The translations under genes were made by a program, and so were the position numbers. Shown piece after piece: positions 23,640-34,677 of a stretch of 64,000 bases of DNA; positions within the stretch are counted from its first letter, which is position 1; each line of letters begins with the position of its first letter. The stretch covers positions 1,032,815 through 1,096,814 of the forward strand of contig JAGGNK010007448.1 in the NCBI GenBank assembly GCA_017590115.1. Reading direction: 5' to 3'. The stretch comes from Montifringilla adamsi (lineage: Eukaryota; Chordata; Aves; Passeriformes; Passeridae). The notes under the pieces were generated by a model, which saw only the letters and a program-made list of their open reading frames with translations, was not told where the DNA came from and did no database searches.

Positions 23640-24900
23640 GGTGAAGAGTCTACAGAGGAGGAGGTTATAGAAAATAACCTTGGATTGTGTGACCAGGGGT
23701 TGATTCAGTTTGAATTAAAGGGAAGGGGAAAAAATCCCAACCAACTAAGCCTCTAAGTGGGGATTGGTTTTATAAAGGGCAAGTAAGGACAAATTTAATA
23801 AAATTATTTAGTGAAGTCAGCTGGCCACAAAAGCCCAGGGAGCTGAATGTGGAGGTGTGGGATTTTTTTAAACCAAAGGGGAAAAACCATGGAATTTGCA
23901 ACTAAGTGCAAGGTGAAGGGAAGAGTAGGTGGGGAAAATTCCCAGGTGGCTCCACAAATAACAAGCTCAGGAAGGACCAGAGCAGTGATGGTAAGGTCTG
24001 AGGGTGGGAGCAAAGGGCTCAGCTACAAAGGTGGCTCTGTGGGACAGGTGAGGAGAGCAGAGGAGGATCCTGTCGTGCTGTGGGATCCTACAGGAAAAGG
24101 TGGAGTTGGGTTTATGAATAAGAGGGATGAGGATGGATGTGGGGCTACCAGAGAGTCAGCTGGGATCAAGGCTTAAAATGATGAGGTGCAGCAGCTCCAC
24201 AACAACAGAGCAGCTTTAGAAAAGGCTGATGAAAGAGGGTTTGGCACTGGACAGTCTCATGCTCGAGGCAAAAGCCTGAGTCAGTCCATTTAATACAGTG
24301 AAATTCTGTGTGATCTGCAAAAGGTGGTGTGCAAACAGCAGGAACAATGGTGTTTGAACCTGTGGGAGTTAAAAATTTCCAAAGATGAGTGAAGTGGAGG
24401 CAGAGAGTAAGAGGGAACGGGACAGATCAAGACAGGCTCACCCAGTCCCCTCCTTCAATTAAATACCAGATCCTGCAGGCAAAGGCAATGCAGATCCCTC
24501 TGCATGGACTTCAGCAGAGGAGCTGATACAGTTCCTCCTGGGAAATTATTATTTAAGCTGGAAAAGATGGGGATTAGTGCAGGATTGCAAGGAGCTAAAG
24601 ACTGAGCCAGGAAAAACAGGCACACCCTGTGCTGAGAGGGGTTTGTGGGGCGTGGGGAGGGCACAGGGGGGTTCAGGACTCAACCTTGGAGCAGATCACA
24701 CTGATCTTCTACTCAGTGACCTTGGAATGAGCACATGGAATTACTGCTGCCACAGAACTGGAAGGTGAGTGTGGTTCAGTGGAGAATCTGAAAATTCTAG
24801 GGACTTTGAGGACTGGAGCAAGAGAAATGTGAAGAAAGTCCCAAGTAAGGCTTTGGGTCCTGCATTTGAGGGCCAGGATTTTGCTCCCAGCTGGAAGGAA
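23640..24900 (+). mobile_element. old CR1-like LINE ORF2 segment (reverse-transcriptase region), decayed
   Basis: The stretch 'gcaaaggcaatgcagatccc' near 24478, followed by 'catggacttcagcagagg' and 'gatacagttcctcctggg', is a decayed form of the conserved LINE reverse-transcriptase motif (…LDFSKAFDTVP…). Upstream text such as 'gtggctctgtgggacagg' and 'gtgtgggatttttttaaacc' fits the segment that precedes the RT domain. Downstream, 'gggtcctgcatttgagggcc' fits the region after it. Many stops and indels make it inactive. Boundaries are approximate. Confidence 0.6.
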
Positions 24901-25274
24901 GGGCGGTGGCGAAATCCTGAAATGCAGCCATGGTGTTGCCACCTTTGATGGAACTGAGAACTGCGAAAGGTTTGAGGCAACAACTGATCAAGCGTTTCCA
25001 CAGAGGTTTCACGTGTTCACACAAACTGCTGCTCAAACCTCAAGTGAAACAGCTGCGGTTTGGAAAGGGGAACAGAAACTGCAGGGAGGGCAGTGAAGGT
25101 GCACAGAGAGTCTGTGCTGCAGCAGGGAAAGGAAAACCTGGGCTGTGGAGCCAGGCTGGGAGAGGAGGGGCTGATCTTCTTAAATTAAACAGCAGGGCAA
25201 ACTTTGGGGGAGGAAGGGGTGTCCCAAGGGCAGTGCTGGCTCAGACACAGAGCTCCACAGGCAGTTGTGGGGGG

Positions 25275-25966
25275 TGTGCTGGGTTGTAAGATATGTGTGT
25301 GTTCTGTCACCACCTGTCAGAGCTGGGGCAGCTCTCCTCTGTGCATGGGGCAGTTTTTTCTTTATCTCTCCCACAGCCAATCCTCCCTCCAGGAGATCTC
25401 TGCTGTCCATGGCCACTGAGTGTCCCTGCAGGGCTGATCAAATTCCAGCATCCCATGGGGAGATGCTCCGCCCAGGGCAGGAGCCAAGCATTCCTACCTG
25501 GATACAATCTGAGCCTGGAACAGCACAGCAGCCTTTGCCCACTGCATTCCCAGAGGAGCAGCTTTCTCCTGCCCTGCATTCCCAGAGGGAGAGCAGGCCC
25601 ATCTCCAGCAGCCCTGGAGCTTCAGAGGAAAACTGCAGCCTTGTGCAGGATCCCTGCTCCAGCAGAACCACAGCTGGCACTGCAGGAGGGCTGAGCCCCC
25701 ATGGGATGGGGCTGTGCCACCACCCTGACACACAGGGGGTGAGCTCCTGCTCTGACTCTGGCAGTGGTGTTTTCTTGTTGTTTTTTGTTACTGCATTTTT
25801 ATTTTAATTTTCCTAGTAAAGAACTGTTATTCCTGTTCCCATATCTTTGCTTGAGAGCCCCTTAATTTCCAAATGATAATAACTTGGAGGGAGGGGCTTT
25901 ACATTTTCCATTTCAGGGGAGGGTCCTCCCTTCCTTATCAGACACCTGTCTTTTCAAACCAAGACA
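25275..25966 (-). mobile_element. solo LTR of an endogenous retrovirus, near full length
   Basis: Same family and orientation as 20330-20710. Starts (minus strand) TGTCTTGGTTTGAAAAGACA and ends in …CACA. The flanking five bases are GGGGG on the left and GGGGA on the right, a 4/5 match, consistent with a 5-bp target duplication that has mutated. Length is about 692 bp. No gag, pol or env sequence is attached, so it is a recombined solo LTR. Confidence 0.88.
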
Positions 25967-28900
25967 GGGGAAATTGTGACAGGGAAACACCCAAATCTGT
26001 CAGAGGACCTGTGGGGATTGGATGGTTTTCACACACCTTGAAACACGGTCCCTGTTAAAGGGATGGTTGGAGACAGGAGACGTGGGACAAAATGAACTGC
26101 ACCTTCTTCTTTTAAAACACACTGTGGAAAGTATAGGCAAAGAAGAAAATCAAGTTTATTTTGCAACTCAAATATCTGACTCAATACTCAGTTTTAGATG
26201 GATGTTTCCTGGTGAATATCAAGAAATTTTTTTTGTCTCCTTAAGGTTGCCACAATCAAAGGGCCTCACTGGGGCCACACCAGCCCTCTTTGCCTGTCCC
26301 ACATCCCATACCCACCTGGGGACACCACTGTACCCAAAATGACACTTTGGGAGGGGTTTGCCCTTGCTCTGTTGTTGAGTCTGAAACCAAACCTGCTGCT
26401 TGTGTTTGGTTTGCCCCATCCCACCCCTCACAGCCCAGAGCCAGCCCCAAACCAAGGTGACCACACAGAAATCTGGGTGCTTCTTTAAAGGATGGCGTTC
26501 ATGAGAAGGGAGGTTTCTCCATCCCCCTCACGCAGTGCCAGACCTGCAGGTCACCTCCTGTCCCCACACCTCCTCCTATAGCTCACTTCCTTTCCCCCTT
26601 CATTTCTCCAAATTCCCTGGGACTGGTGTTGGCACTGTCACATGAACATATTCCCTGTCCATGAACCTGATCAGCCACTTCTCCTTTCCCAATAAAATCA
26701 GCTGCCCTTTGTGCAAGGAATTGCTATTTCTGTACTCAGACCCGAGTCCCTCTGGAGAATCAGCCATTATCTGCTATCACATATCCTGCAAATGCTCCTT
26801 GCTCTAATTAAGCAATAATTAGTGGCTCCAAAGTACGAGGTGGATTCCCAAGTTCTCTGCACTGCTCAGTAAGTAGCAGGTCTGTTTTCTGCTCTTCAAT
26901 TTCAATTAAAAAAGCTCATGTTCCCTTTTAGTGTCCTTGTGTCTGCAGTCAGTGCTCAGCAGACACCACTATTCCAGCAATATCTCATTTGTTCCTCACA
27001 TGAAATTATACTAACAAAATAAATTAATATCTCCTTCATTTATTTTTTTGGCTTTTTTCTCTGTTATGAGCTCCATACCTAAACCTGAGAAAGAAAATTA
27101 TTTTTAGACAGTTTTAGATAGACTTTTTAGATAAATGCAGGTGACATCCCACCCAAAGCCCTCTGCAAACCCCTTGCTCTCAGTCCCCAGCTCAGACCCT
27201 GCAGCTAGGGCAGGATTCAGGTGGCTTCTCTGTTGCATGGAAAATATCATTTTTCATCTACACATTGTGTTTTCTTCACAGTTCCTAAAAACAGGGGGCT
27301 TCCTACTGAGGGAATTTAGCTCCAAATCTCTGCTGCCTGTAGCATATGGGCTAAATTTGGTTGCAATCCTCACACTTTGTTTTTGGCAGGGACAACGTGT
27401 GAAGCCTTTAAATGAACATTCTCTCCTTGGCTGATTTTTTGCATCTGTTTGGACAAGGCAGGGGAAGGGGAAGCCCAAGCACCTGACAACACCTTTAATG
27501 CCGCCCTGCAGCTCTGGCAAACCCAAGGTGCTGCAGTCCCTTGGGGGTGTGAAATTCCTCCCCTTGGTCCTCCTGCCCTCTCCTTGCCCAGCCAGGATGT
27601 GCAGAGCTGGGGCAGCGCTGGCTGCTGGCAGCAGGGAACATTCTCCTCTCCCTGAGCACTTTCTGAATGAGTTTCTGTGCCCTGCAGAGCTCAGATCTGC
27701 TGAGAGAAGCCCCCATGGGGACCAAGCCAAAGGCAGCAGCCATGGCTCAGACACCCTGGGCAGAAAGCAGAGCTCCCTGGAGGGACAGCGGGCTGGCTTT
27801 GTCCCCTCCAGAAGGCCAGCCCCCAAGGACAAGGTGGCTGTGGCTCAGTGAAGCCTCCAGGTGACGTCCCCCTCCCTGCAGAGCAGGGTCTGCAGCCTCC
27901 TCTCTCCTGGCAGAGAGGTTTGAGCTGGGGACTCGGCCCTTGGGCTGCCAGAGCACTGGGGGCTCACTGCAGCCCCAGTATTTTTGTGTCTCGTGTGCCT
28001 CTACCTCGAGAGGACTCAAAGCAGGTCTGTTTCTGTAGATTTTTTCCCAAGTGAATCAGAAAATCTCCATGTGGGCTGCTGGGAACACTGCAATGGCTGA
28101 TACAGTCCTTATGTTTCTGCTGAGCTGGTGGCACCAAGATGTTATTTCAGAAAACAGCAGCTATTAGCTTTAACCATGGAAAACTTACGTTTGGGGGACT
28201 CTATTTTTACCACTCTTATCACTGTTCCTACCACTGATTTATTGACATGGGTAAGGAAAATGTTCCCTGAATTGGAGCTGTTGTGATGCCAACACTGAGT
28301 TCATGTTGGCTACGAGTCTAAATATGGAGTTGCTGTGTCTCATTTCAGCTGGATTTCAGCTATAAAACAGCACAGGCAGCTGAGGTGAGGGAACAGGAGA
28401 GGTGACTGGCTGGTCAATGGTTTTCAGTGAAAATAAAAGGGTTCAGTTTGCCTGAATTTTCATTTGGGAAACTGCGAGAGTTCCCCATATTTCCCAAAAA
28501 CATCCCAGCAATGCCTGTGGCTTCCACGGAAAGGACAGTGAATTCCTAAAGTTTCCCAAAATTTTGGCTTGAGACTTAATTCTGACTTAAAAGCTCCTTC
28601 TTTACTATTTCCTACATTTCATTCACTTGTGTCAGGGAGATCCTGAGTGCTGCCAGTCTCCCACGCTCCTCAGCTCAGCCCCTGCTTCCCAGACTGGAAG
28701 TTCTCCCAGCAAATGCCAGATGTGCCAGATGCCAGGCAAAATGAGTGTTTTTTGGAAAATGCACAGCAGAAAACTGGAAACAAACCCTAGCTGAAGCTAA
28801 AATTTCACCTCCTTTTTAGCAAAGGAGTTGTTGGTGTTATTGATGATGGAGCAGGGGATTGATCACTTCAGTTCTGCCTTGCTGGTGTGGCCTCTTGTCA

Positions 28901-28967
28901 CCTGCACGGGCTCCTTGTGTAGGAAAGGCAGCTGAGGGCTGTGAGTCCATCCTGACCAGAGCTACAG
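25967..28967. other. non-coding sequence, 3 kb, no gene seen
   Basis: 26740-26850 and 26960-27130 are AT-rich. 27440-28010 is GC-richer and carries overlapping frames on both strands (192 codons on the minus strand, 117 on the plus) without a recognisable domain. Confidence 0.45.
26755..26845. promoter_or_regulatory. candidate conserved enhancer-like element
   Basis: Contains clustered homeodomain cores: TAATTA at 26805-26810 and TAATTAG at 26816-26822, in a repeat-free AT-rich block. Conservation cannot be tested here. Confidence 0.25.
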
Positions 28968-29170
28968 AATCACAGAGTATCCTAATTGGAAGGGATCTGC
29001 CAGGACCCTGTAGTCCAAGCCCTGGCCCTGCACAGACACCCCCAAAATCCCACCCTGTGCCTGGGAGTGTTGTCCAAGCCAAAGAGGCTGAGTGTCCAGC
29101 ACAAGGAGCTGCTCTCTGCTGGCTCAAGGTGTCCCTGGGCAGCCCCAGGCTGTCAGGAGCCACATCCAGA
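28968..29170 (-). mobile_element. CR1 LINE 3' fragment, another subfamily
   Basis: 'cagaatcacagagtatccta', 'attggaagggatctgcc', 'gtccaagccctggccctgca' and 'acacccccaaaatccca' match an avian CR1 tail read in reverse. The right end beyond about 29070 is less certain. Confidence 0.75.
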
Positions 29171-29344
29171 GATGTGTTAATCCTGTTCTTACCATCAGCA
29201 CTGCCCAGTGCTGGGACCTCCTCTTCCCCAGGAAAGGGCTGGGGTGGGATGTGGACACAGCCTGTGGTCACACTGCAGGAGGTGAGAGGTAACCCAGCAC
29301 ACCCTGAGCTGCTCCTGCACATTCCATCACCTTCTGAGCCTGTG

Positions 29345-29512
29345 CCCTCAGGGCAGCTCAGGATGGAGCTCAGGGCAAGGTTCTTCCCCCAGAGGGTGCT
29401 GGCACTGCCCAGGCTCCCCAGGGAATGGGCACGGCCCCGAGGCTGCCAGAGCTCCAGGAGCCTTTGGACAGCGCTGCCAGGGATGCCCAGGGTGGGCTTG
29501 CTGGGGGGTCTG
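29345..29512 (+). mobile_element. CR1 LINE internal 3' fragment
   Basis: Shares with 16682-17260 the runs 'gctcagggcaaggttcttcc', 'gaatgggcacggccccgag' and 'cagggtgggcttgctggggg'. Both ends are truncated. It explains the 257- and 264-codon frames that overlap here on opposite strands. Confidence 0.9.
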
Positions 29513-30320
29513 GGAGCACTGAGAGCCCCAGTGGGGAACAACACCATCGTTGTGCTGAGCACAGCTCTGTGCTGGCCCTTTTGTCTTAGGGTTGCTCTTC
29601 TGGAGAGCATTAGATCAAATTCTCATGGACAATTAGGACTGGGAGAATATTAACAAAGGAGAAAATTATGCATTGAACATTTTGCTTGCAAAATTCACTG
29701 AATAAATTATTCAGATTTAATGTGGAAGAATAATGGAGGAAATAATTGAATAATGAAATATCATAAAATTAATGGACTATTCTATTAATAATTTTACATC
29801 TCAGTCTACTACAATAGAATGAGGAATAAGAAGAAGAGAAAGAAATAAATTTGGCATGTTTGGATGAAAAGAGAGGAATGGGTCTGTTTGTGACACCGCA
29901 CACAGCATTGCCAGAGCTCATGAATTTATCATGACTCCTGTGCTGCAAAGGGCCTGTGCTGAGCATTCCAAGGCCACAGGCAAATCTCCAACTTCCACCT
30001 CTGGGATGACACCAAAAAAATCCAATCACCTGAATTTGGCCCAAATACCACCTCACAGTACCCAGGGGTTTATAGGCAGTCTCAGGACCTTTCCAAGCCC
30101 ACTTGCCATGAGATTTGGGATCCCACTGGCAAACCCTGGGAAGGTGAGGGGCTGCCAGAGCACCTGCTGCCCTCAGGAAATGGAAAATGCCCTCAGGGCT
30201 TGCTGATGTTGGCTTGGGCAGGTTGGGTTATCTCCAGAGATCTGAATGTGAGGAGATGAATCCCACCTTGGAAAACTCAACATCTCCCCAAGACCCTTCA
30301 GAGCAGCCACAGCAAACCAA
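29513..30320. other. non-coding sequence, very AT-rich at 29590-29870
   Basis: No repeat family or exon is recognised. Confidence 0.4.
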
Positions 30321-30419
30321 GGTGGGATCTGACCACCAGGAGTGGGATCTGACCACCAGGGGTGGGATCTGACCACCAAGGTGGGATTTGACCACCAGGG
30401 GTGGGATCTGACCACCAAA
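30321..30419 (+). repeat. 20-bp minisatellite, five copies
   Basis: Unit ggtgggatctgaccaccagg with small variants; one copy is 19 bp. The unit contains near-palindromic GGTGG/CCACC ends. Confidence 0.95.
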
Positions 30420-30689
30420 CCTCTCATTCCTTCCATGGGTCCTGGGCATCCCCACACGTGGATTTTACCCACTGAGGGGGTTGTGGGTGCTGAGTTTTCC
30501 ATCATTTCCCCCATAGCTCCTAGGGAGGGGGCCCTGTCTGGTCCTGCAGCCTCCCAGGCTGGCGAGTGCTCCCCTCATTACCTCCCAGAACTGATGAACC
30601 CACAGAGGGTCAGAGTGTTCTTTAGCAATTAACTGAGCTCCAGAGACTGTAATTTGTCTTGTTCATGTTACAGCACCAAATGAATTTCC

Positions 30690-31020
30690 CTGTGTTTAAT
30701 AATCATTCTAAAAGCAGATCACAGAGCCGGGAGGGAGGGCGAGATTGTATCAATCATTTGTTTTCCAACTCTTTCAAGGAATTTCCTACTGTGTTTAATT
30801 TCTTGCTGCTAAGTCCTACATGAGCCTCGGGAAGGCGGGCACTGCTATTATTATTCATTTTTAATCATCAGAGGAAACTATTTAGCTGCTCTAGAAAATT
30901 AACATGCTTCCAAATTCAGGAGGAGCCAACAACTGGGAAAATGCAATTTTCATGGACGCTGTCATATTAGTCTAAGTGGTATAATTTAGGACAGCTTCAT
31001 TTAGGGATTTTTGAAGGGAA
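30690..31020. promoter_or_regulatory. candidate conserved non-coding element
   Basis: About 330 bp with no repeat signature and several transcription-factor-like cores (ATTGTATCAAT, TTTAATCATC, GCAATTTTC). The texture resembles vertebrate conserved elements, but this is inference. Confidence 0.25.
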
Positions 31021-32006
31021 TTTAGCTAAAGCCCTTGGATTCGTGCTGCAGAGAATCACTTTTGGGCCATTTCAGGATTGGGCCATTTTCCCACTTTGTA
31101 AATGAGGCAGAGAGAATTTGGCTCACCCAGGGATGGAGCAGCATCCCTCATCCCAGGCTGGGACCAAGGCAGCACCTGCCAGGTACAGGCACAACCTCTG
31201 CTGCTACAGGACCAAACTTCTGTCTGTCCCAGCTGGATAAGGACAGGAATCAGAAATACCCACAGAGAAACAACTCAGAAAACAGAAAGCGGAGTAGGAT
31301 TTACCCTGATTTAAGGGGGGGATGGGAAAAACCCCAAGAAATAAAATTAGCATTTGACCTGAAAACCAACTGAGCTTGAAGGAATTGTCAAAAATCACTG
31401 TAGACAGTGTAGACAAATCATCCATATTTTGTGGGGAAAGGCTGCTTTTGCCTCCTTCTGCCTGAGCTCCTGTGCTGGCACAGCTCTGAGGTTGGGCTCT
31501 GGGCACACAGGAAAACAGCTCCACCCTCCCTACAGCCATGCCAGGGGTGCACAGCCATCCATTCCCTTCCAGGGAACTTTCCCACATGAGCTGGGGTCTT
31601 TCCAGCAGGAATTTCTCCTTCAGGAGGTGATCTGGGTGTCTGCTGTGACATCCTGGGTGTGTGACGTTTGTGCACCTTGTGACTTTTCAGTGATACTGGA
31701 TGGGAGACATTTCCCACCTTGTTTTCCTGCCTGACACCAAGTGTGCAAAATCTGAAACAACTCAAAGGAAGGAATTCTCCAAAGCAATGCTGAAATCTCA
31801 CATCTATTGGAAAACTGTTAAAATAACAGGAATTTTATCAAAGTAAAGGACAACAACATCTTCCTGTCCCTCTTTCCTCTTGCTATCCCCAAATGCGTCC
31901 CCAGCTCGGTCAGTGCAGATGGTCCATGGGGAGGGGACTTTGTCCGGGATCTGGGGTCGGGTTTGGGGTCCGTTTTGCAGAGGCCGGGGTGAGGGAGAGC
32001 TCTGGG

Positions 32007-32026
32007 TCCGCACTAGAGGGCACTCC
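32007..32026 (+). promoter_or_regulatory. candidate CTCF site
   Basis: 'tccgcactagagggcact' contains the CTCF core CACTAGAGGGCAC, with CpG-rich flanks. It points right, away from the candidate site at 22175. Confidence 0.45.
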
Positions 32027-32309
32027 TGCCATGCAGAACCTGCCTCCACAAGGCTGCAGGATCCTTCCAAGGCTGCAGCCGGAGCAGGGCACACTGCAGA
32101 GCTCTCTGTTCCCTGCTGCAAGGGAGAAACACCCCAGCACCCTCCACCCCCTGCGAAAATCTCCTTCTGGGGTCTGCAGGGGGCTTAGGCAATGCAGGGA
32201 CCACCGTCCTTGAAGGGTTTGTCCCTGAAGGGCCAGCCCTGGCTTCAATCAGGGGTAGGGACTTGGGATTTCTTGGGCTGACCGAACTCCCAGGTCTGCC
32301 AGGGACTGT

Positions 32310-32391
32310 GGAGTGGCCAAGCAGGAGGGGCCAAAGCTCTGCTCAGGTGGAGGTGAGTGGGCACCTCGTGAGTTCAATCCTCACACCACTA
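32310..32391 (+). pseudogene. tRNA-like segment with long variable arm (Leu/Ser-type), possibly primer-binding region
   Basis: Contains a perfect T-arm, GTGAG-TTCAATC-CTCAC (32368-32384), directly preceded by a 6-bp hairpin GAGGTG-AGTGGG-CACCTC (32350-32367) that looks like the long variable arm of a type II tRNA. Upstream 'tggccaagc…ggggcc' resembles a tRNA-Leu D-arm. The anticodon and acceptor stems do not pair well, so it is not a working tRNA. It lies against the LTR at 32395, on the side and in the orientation expected for a retroviral primer-binding site, which could explain the last ~20 bases. Confidence 0.4.
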
Positions 32392-32394
32392 AAT

Positions 32395-33090
32395 GCTGAT
32401 TCTTTAACTTCTTTTTTGCTTCTGTTAAGGTTGGGATTGAAGCGCTGGAGACAGTATTTCATGTTCAGACTCAGATGTTTATTACTTCTTATCTATACTA
32501 GAGTCTTATAAGTTGTGAGTTTTACAGCATTTTACTAACAAGCTACAAAATGGCTAACTATTTTTCTTTATAAGGTCTTTTAAGGCTAAACTACCCAATT
32601 AAGAAATGACACCTAAATTATTTTCACTTTTAACTCAATAACTAATCTTTAACTCAACTAACCACACAATGTGGACTTTTCTGTTTATTACAAAACACTA
32701 GTTAAACTTATGAAGAAGAAGGTGAAGAAGAAGGACTAGCTACCATCCTAAAACTTCAATCTTAGTTTTATAGATACTACTACACTCTAAAACTCTAAAC
32801 TCTAAGTTTTCTACTGTATGATATTACACACTTCTATTTAAACTATACACCCATAATCTTAGTTCTGTTATTCAATTTTGGAAGCCTTCTTTATGGCTTC
32901 AGGTCAAATGCAGTGTTCTCTTGAAGGTCTGTGCCTTTCAGCACAGAAAGTTCAAAATTCTCAGTATCCAGGGTTCTAACAGGCACCAGATGACACGAGC
33001 TGCTCCAGGAGAGCCCGTGTGGCTGCCCCAAGGGAAAATGGTGCTTCCCCAACCCTCTGGAGACCTTGGAAAAAGCCAACAGGCACCACA
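32395..33090 (-). mobile_element. endogenous retrovirus LTR, second family
   Basis: An AT-rich block on the minus strand with a TATA box (cttataaag, near 32570) and a polyadenylation signal AATAAA near 32480 in the right order, as in an LTR. I recognise the text as a songbird retroviral LTR. Candidate ends are TG at 32395 (or 32424) and CACA near 33090; no clear target duplication is seen, so ends are approximate. No intact viral gene is attached. Confidence 0.65.
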
Positions 33091-33185
33091 TGGATGAAGG
33101 GCGAGCCAGCTGATAAAGCCTGCTTGGATTTCTAAAAGCCTTTCACAGAATCCTTATCAAAATTTAAGGAAATTGAGAAAACAGA
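33091..33185 (+). mobile_element. decayed LINE reverse-transcriptase fragment
   Basis: 'gggcgagccagctgataaag' then 'cttggatttctaaaagcc' is a broken form of the RT motif …LDF.KAF…, with a stop codon inside it. The fragment is CR1-like, very short and old. Confidence 0.5.
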
Positions 33186-34401
33186 GAACAAAGGTTCTGT
33201 CATGGGCTGGTGGTTGAGAAGTGGAGGTCAGTGGTCAGCTCTGATGGGGGGAGATCTCCAGCAGACCCTCTGTGCTGGGGCCTGGGCAGCTCCACACCCT
33301 CATGGACTAGGAGCAGCCAGTCCAGCACACCCCAGCATTCTCTGGTGATGAAAAGTTACTCAAAGCATGAAGGGGAAGAGCAAACTGTGCCTGGCTGCGG
33401 GGGGATGTCACCAATCTGTGCGAACAGGCATGAAATGGGAGAGCAAATCTGGTGTTGATAAGTTTACAGTGGGACAGCTGCTGACAAGCCCGGGGGGCCC
33501 AGGCTCACCAGCACCCTTGGGAATGAGGCAATTCCATAAAAGTATGTGAGGGCTTCTGTCACTGGAGCAGAAGTTCCCACGCTGTCTCCAGCAGGAGCTG
33601 ACACCACATCAGCCTGTGGAGCAGGAACCCCCACAGCAGCAGCTCTTGCCACACACGCAGGGCCTGAGCTCGCCTTTGCTGCCAAAATCCCGCGGGGATC
33701 GGCTTCCTCTGCGTTATTTTGATTTTGCTTTCAGGCTTGAGCTCAGATGATGTGAAATATGTGTGGCAAATCCACTCCCCACATCACATCTCCTGTGTGG
33801 AGCTGCTGGGCCTCAGACAACAATTCCCTGTCTGCAGCCAGTTTATTTATGGAGGCGGCCGATCCGGCTGGGATCTGCTGCTGCTGCTGCTGCCTGAAAA
33901 CACAGCTCTAACCACCCCTGCCCTGCCCCTTCTTTAGGGATACAATAATAAACCCTTGTGCTGCCTTAAAGAAGAAGGAGAGAGGATCACATTTTACTTT
34001 CCCAAGTTTCTCACTGCAGGGAATTTTAGGGCTGTGCTTGATCTGTTGTTCCCCTGCCTCTGTAAGCCTGAGTCTGAAGGAGGTCAGGCATCACCCACCT
34101 CTGGTGGGGCTGCAAACCTGATTTCAGGGCTTCTGCAAAAGTTCCTTTCAATAACCCCACCTCCAGACCACACTTCCCATGGCTGATTTCTGCCCTTGGA
34201 TATTTGGAAGCTCTTGTCTCCTGAGGAGCTCAGCCCGCTCAGGCTGTGCAGACACAGATTGTGCTGTGCTGGCAAAACTGACTGATAAGGAATTTAATAT
34301 GAAAGGCTGTTCAGAGAGGAGAGGAGTGAGATTGTGTCAGTTGATATTCCCAGGAGCTGGAGCCCGGGGCTGTGCACAGGCACTGCTTCTGTCTGATGTG
34401 A
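33186..34401. other. non-coding sequence
   Basis: 33660-33910 has several CpGs and a splice-acceptor-like ttttgctttcag ending at 33734, followed by a 67-codon open stretch, but no matching donor is seen. Confidence 0.35.
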
Positions 34402-34488
34402 CAGTTCTGCCCTTCTGATCAGGATTTCTCCAGTTTTGCCCTTCTAATCAGGATTTTTCCAGTTCTGCCCTTCCAATCAGGATTCTTC
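34402..34488 (+). repeat. 29-bp tandem triplication
   Basis: Three head-to-tail copies of exactly 29 bp, beginning cagttctgcccttct, with a few substitutions per copy. Confidence 0.93.
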
Positions 34489-34677
34489 CTCGCTGAAAGC
34501 TCAGGTTAGGAGAGATGAGGTTCTTCTGTCCCAACCCCCATATCCTGTTACCTTCTTCCCAGTAGCTGCTTCCCCAAACCAGTGATTTCTGGGCTTTCTC
34601 ATCCTTTCAGACCACTGGAGAAGAGCTCCAAGGACCCTCCCCCAGCCAGGGAGCTGCTGGTTCTGGTCTCTATAATG

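Larger units (their letters stand above)
30420..32309. other. non-coding sequence
   Basis: Repeat-free AT-rich block at 30650-31030, ordinary sequence to about 31860, then a GC- and CpG-richer stretch at 31890-32020 with a CTCF-like site. Frames on both strands at 31880-32250 are unsupported. Confidence 0.4.

Noticed and set aside
28843..28935. C/D-box snoRNA-like spacing (tgatgat … ctga)
   Set aside because: There is no terminal stem and no internal C'/D' pair; such motifs are common by chance.
28837..29653. Two long frames (257 and 264 codons) on opposite strands
   Set aside because: They overlap each other and are carried by CR1 sequence at 28968-29170 and 29345-29512, whose GC-rich text lacks stops on both strands.
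33735..33937. Exon-like stretch after a good acceptor (ttttgctttcag)
   Set aside because: There is no matching donor and no family match; the short peptide is not convincing.
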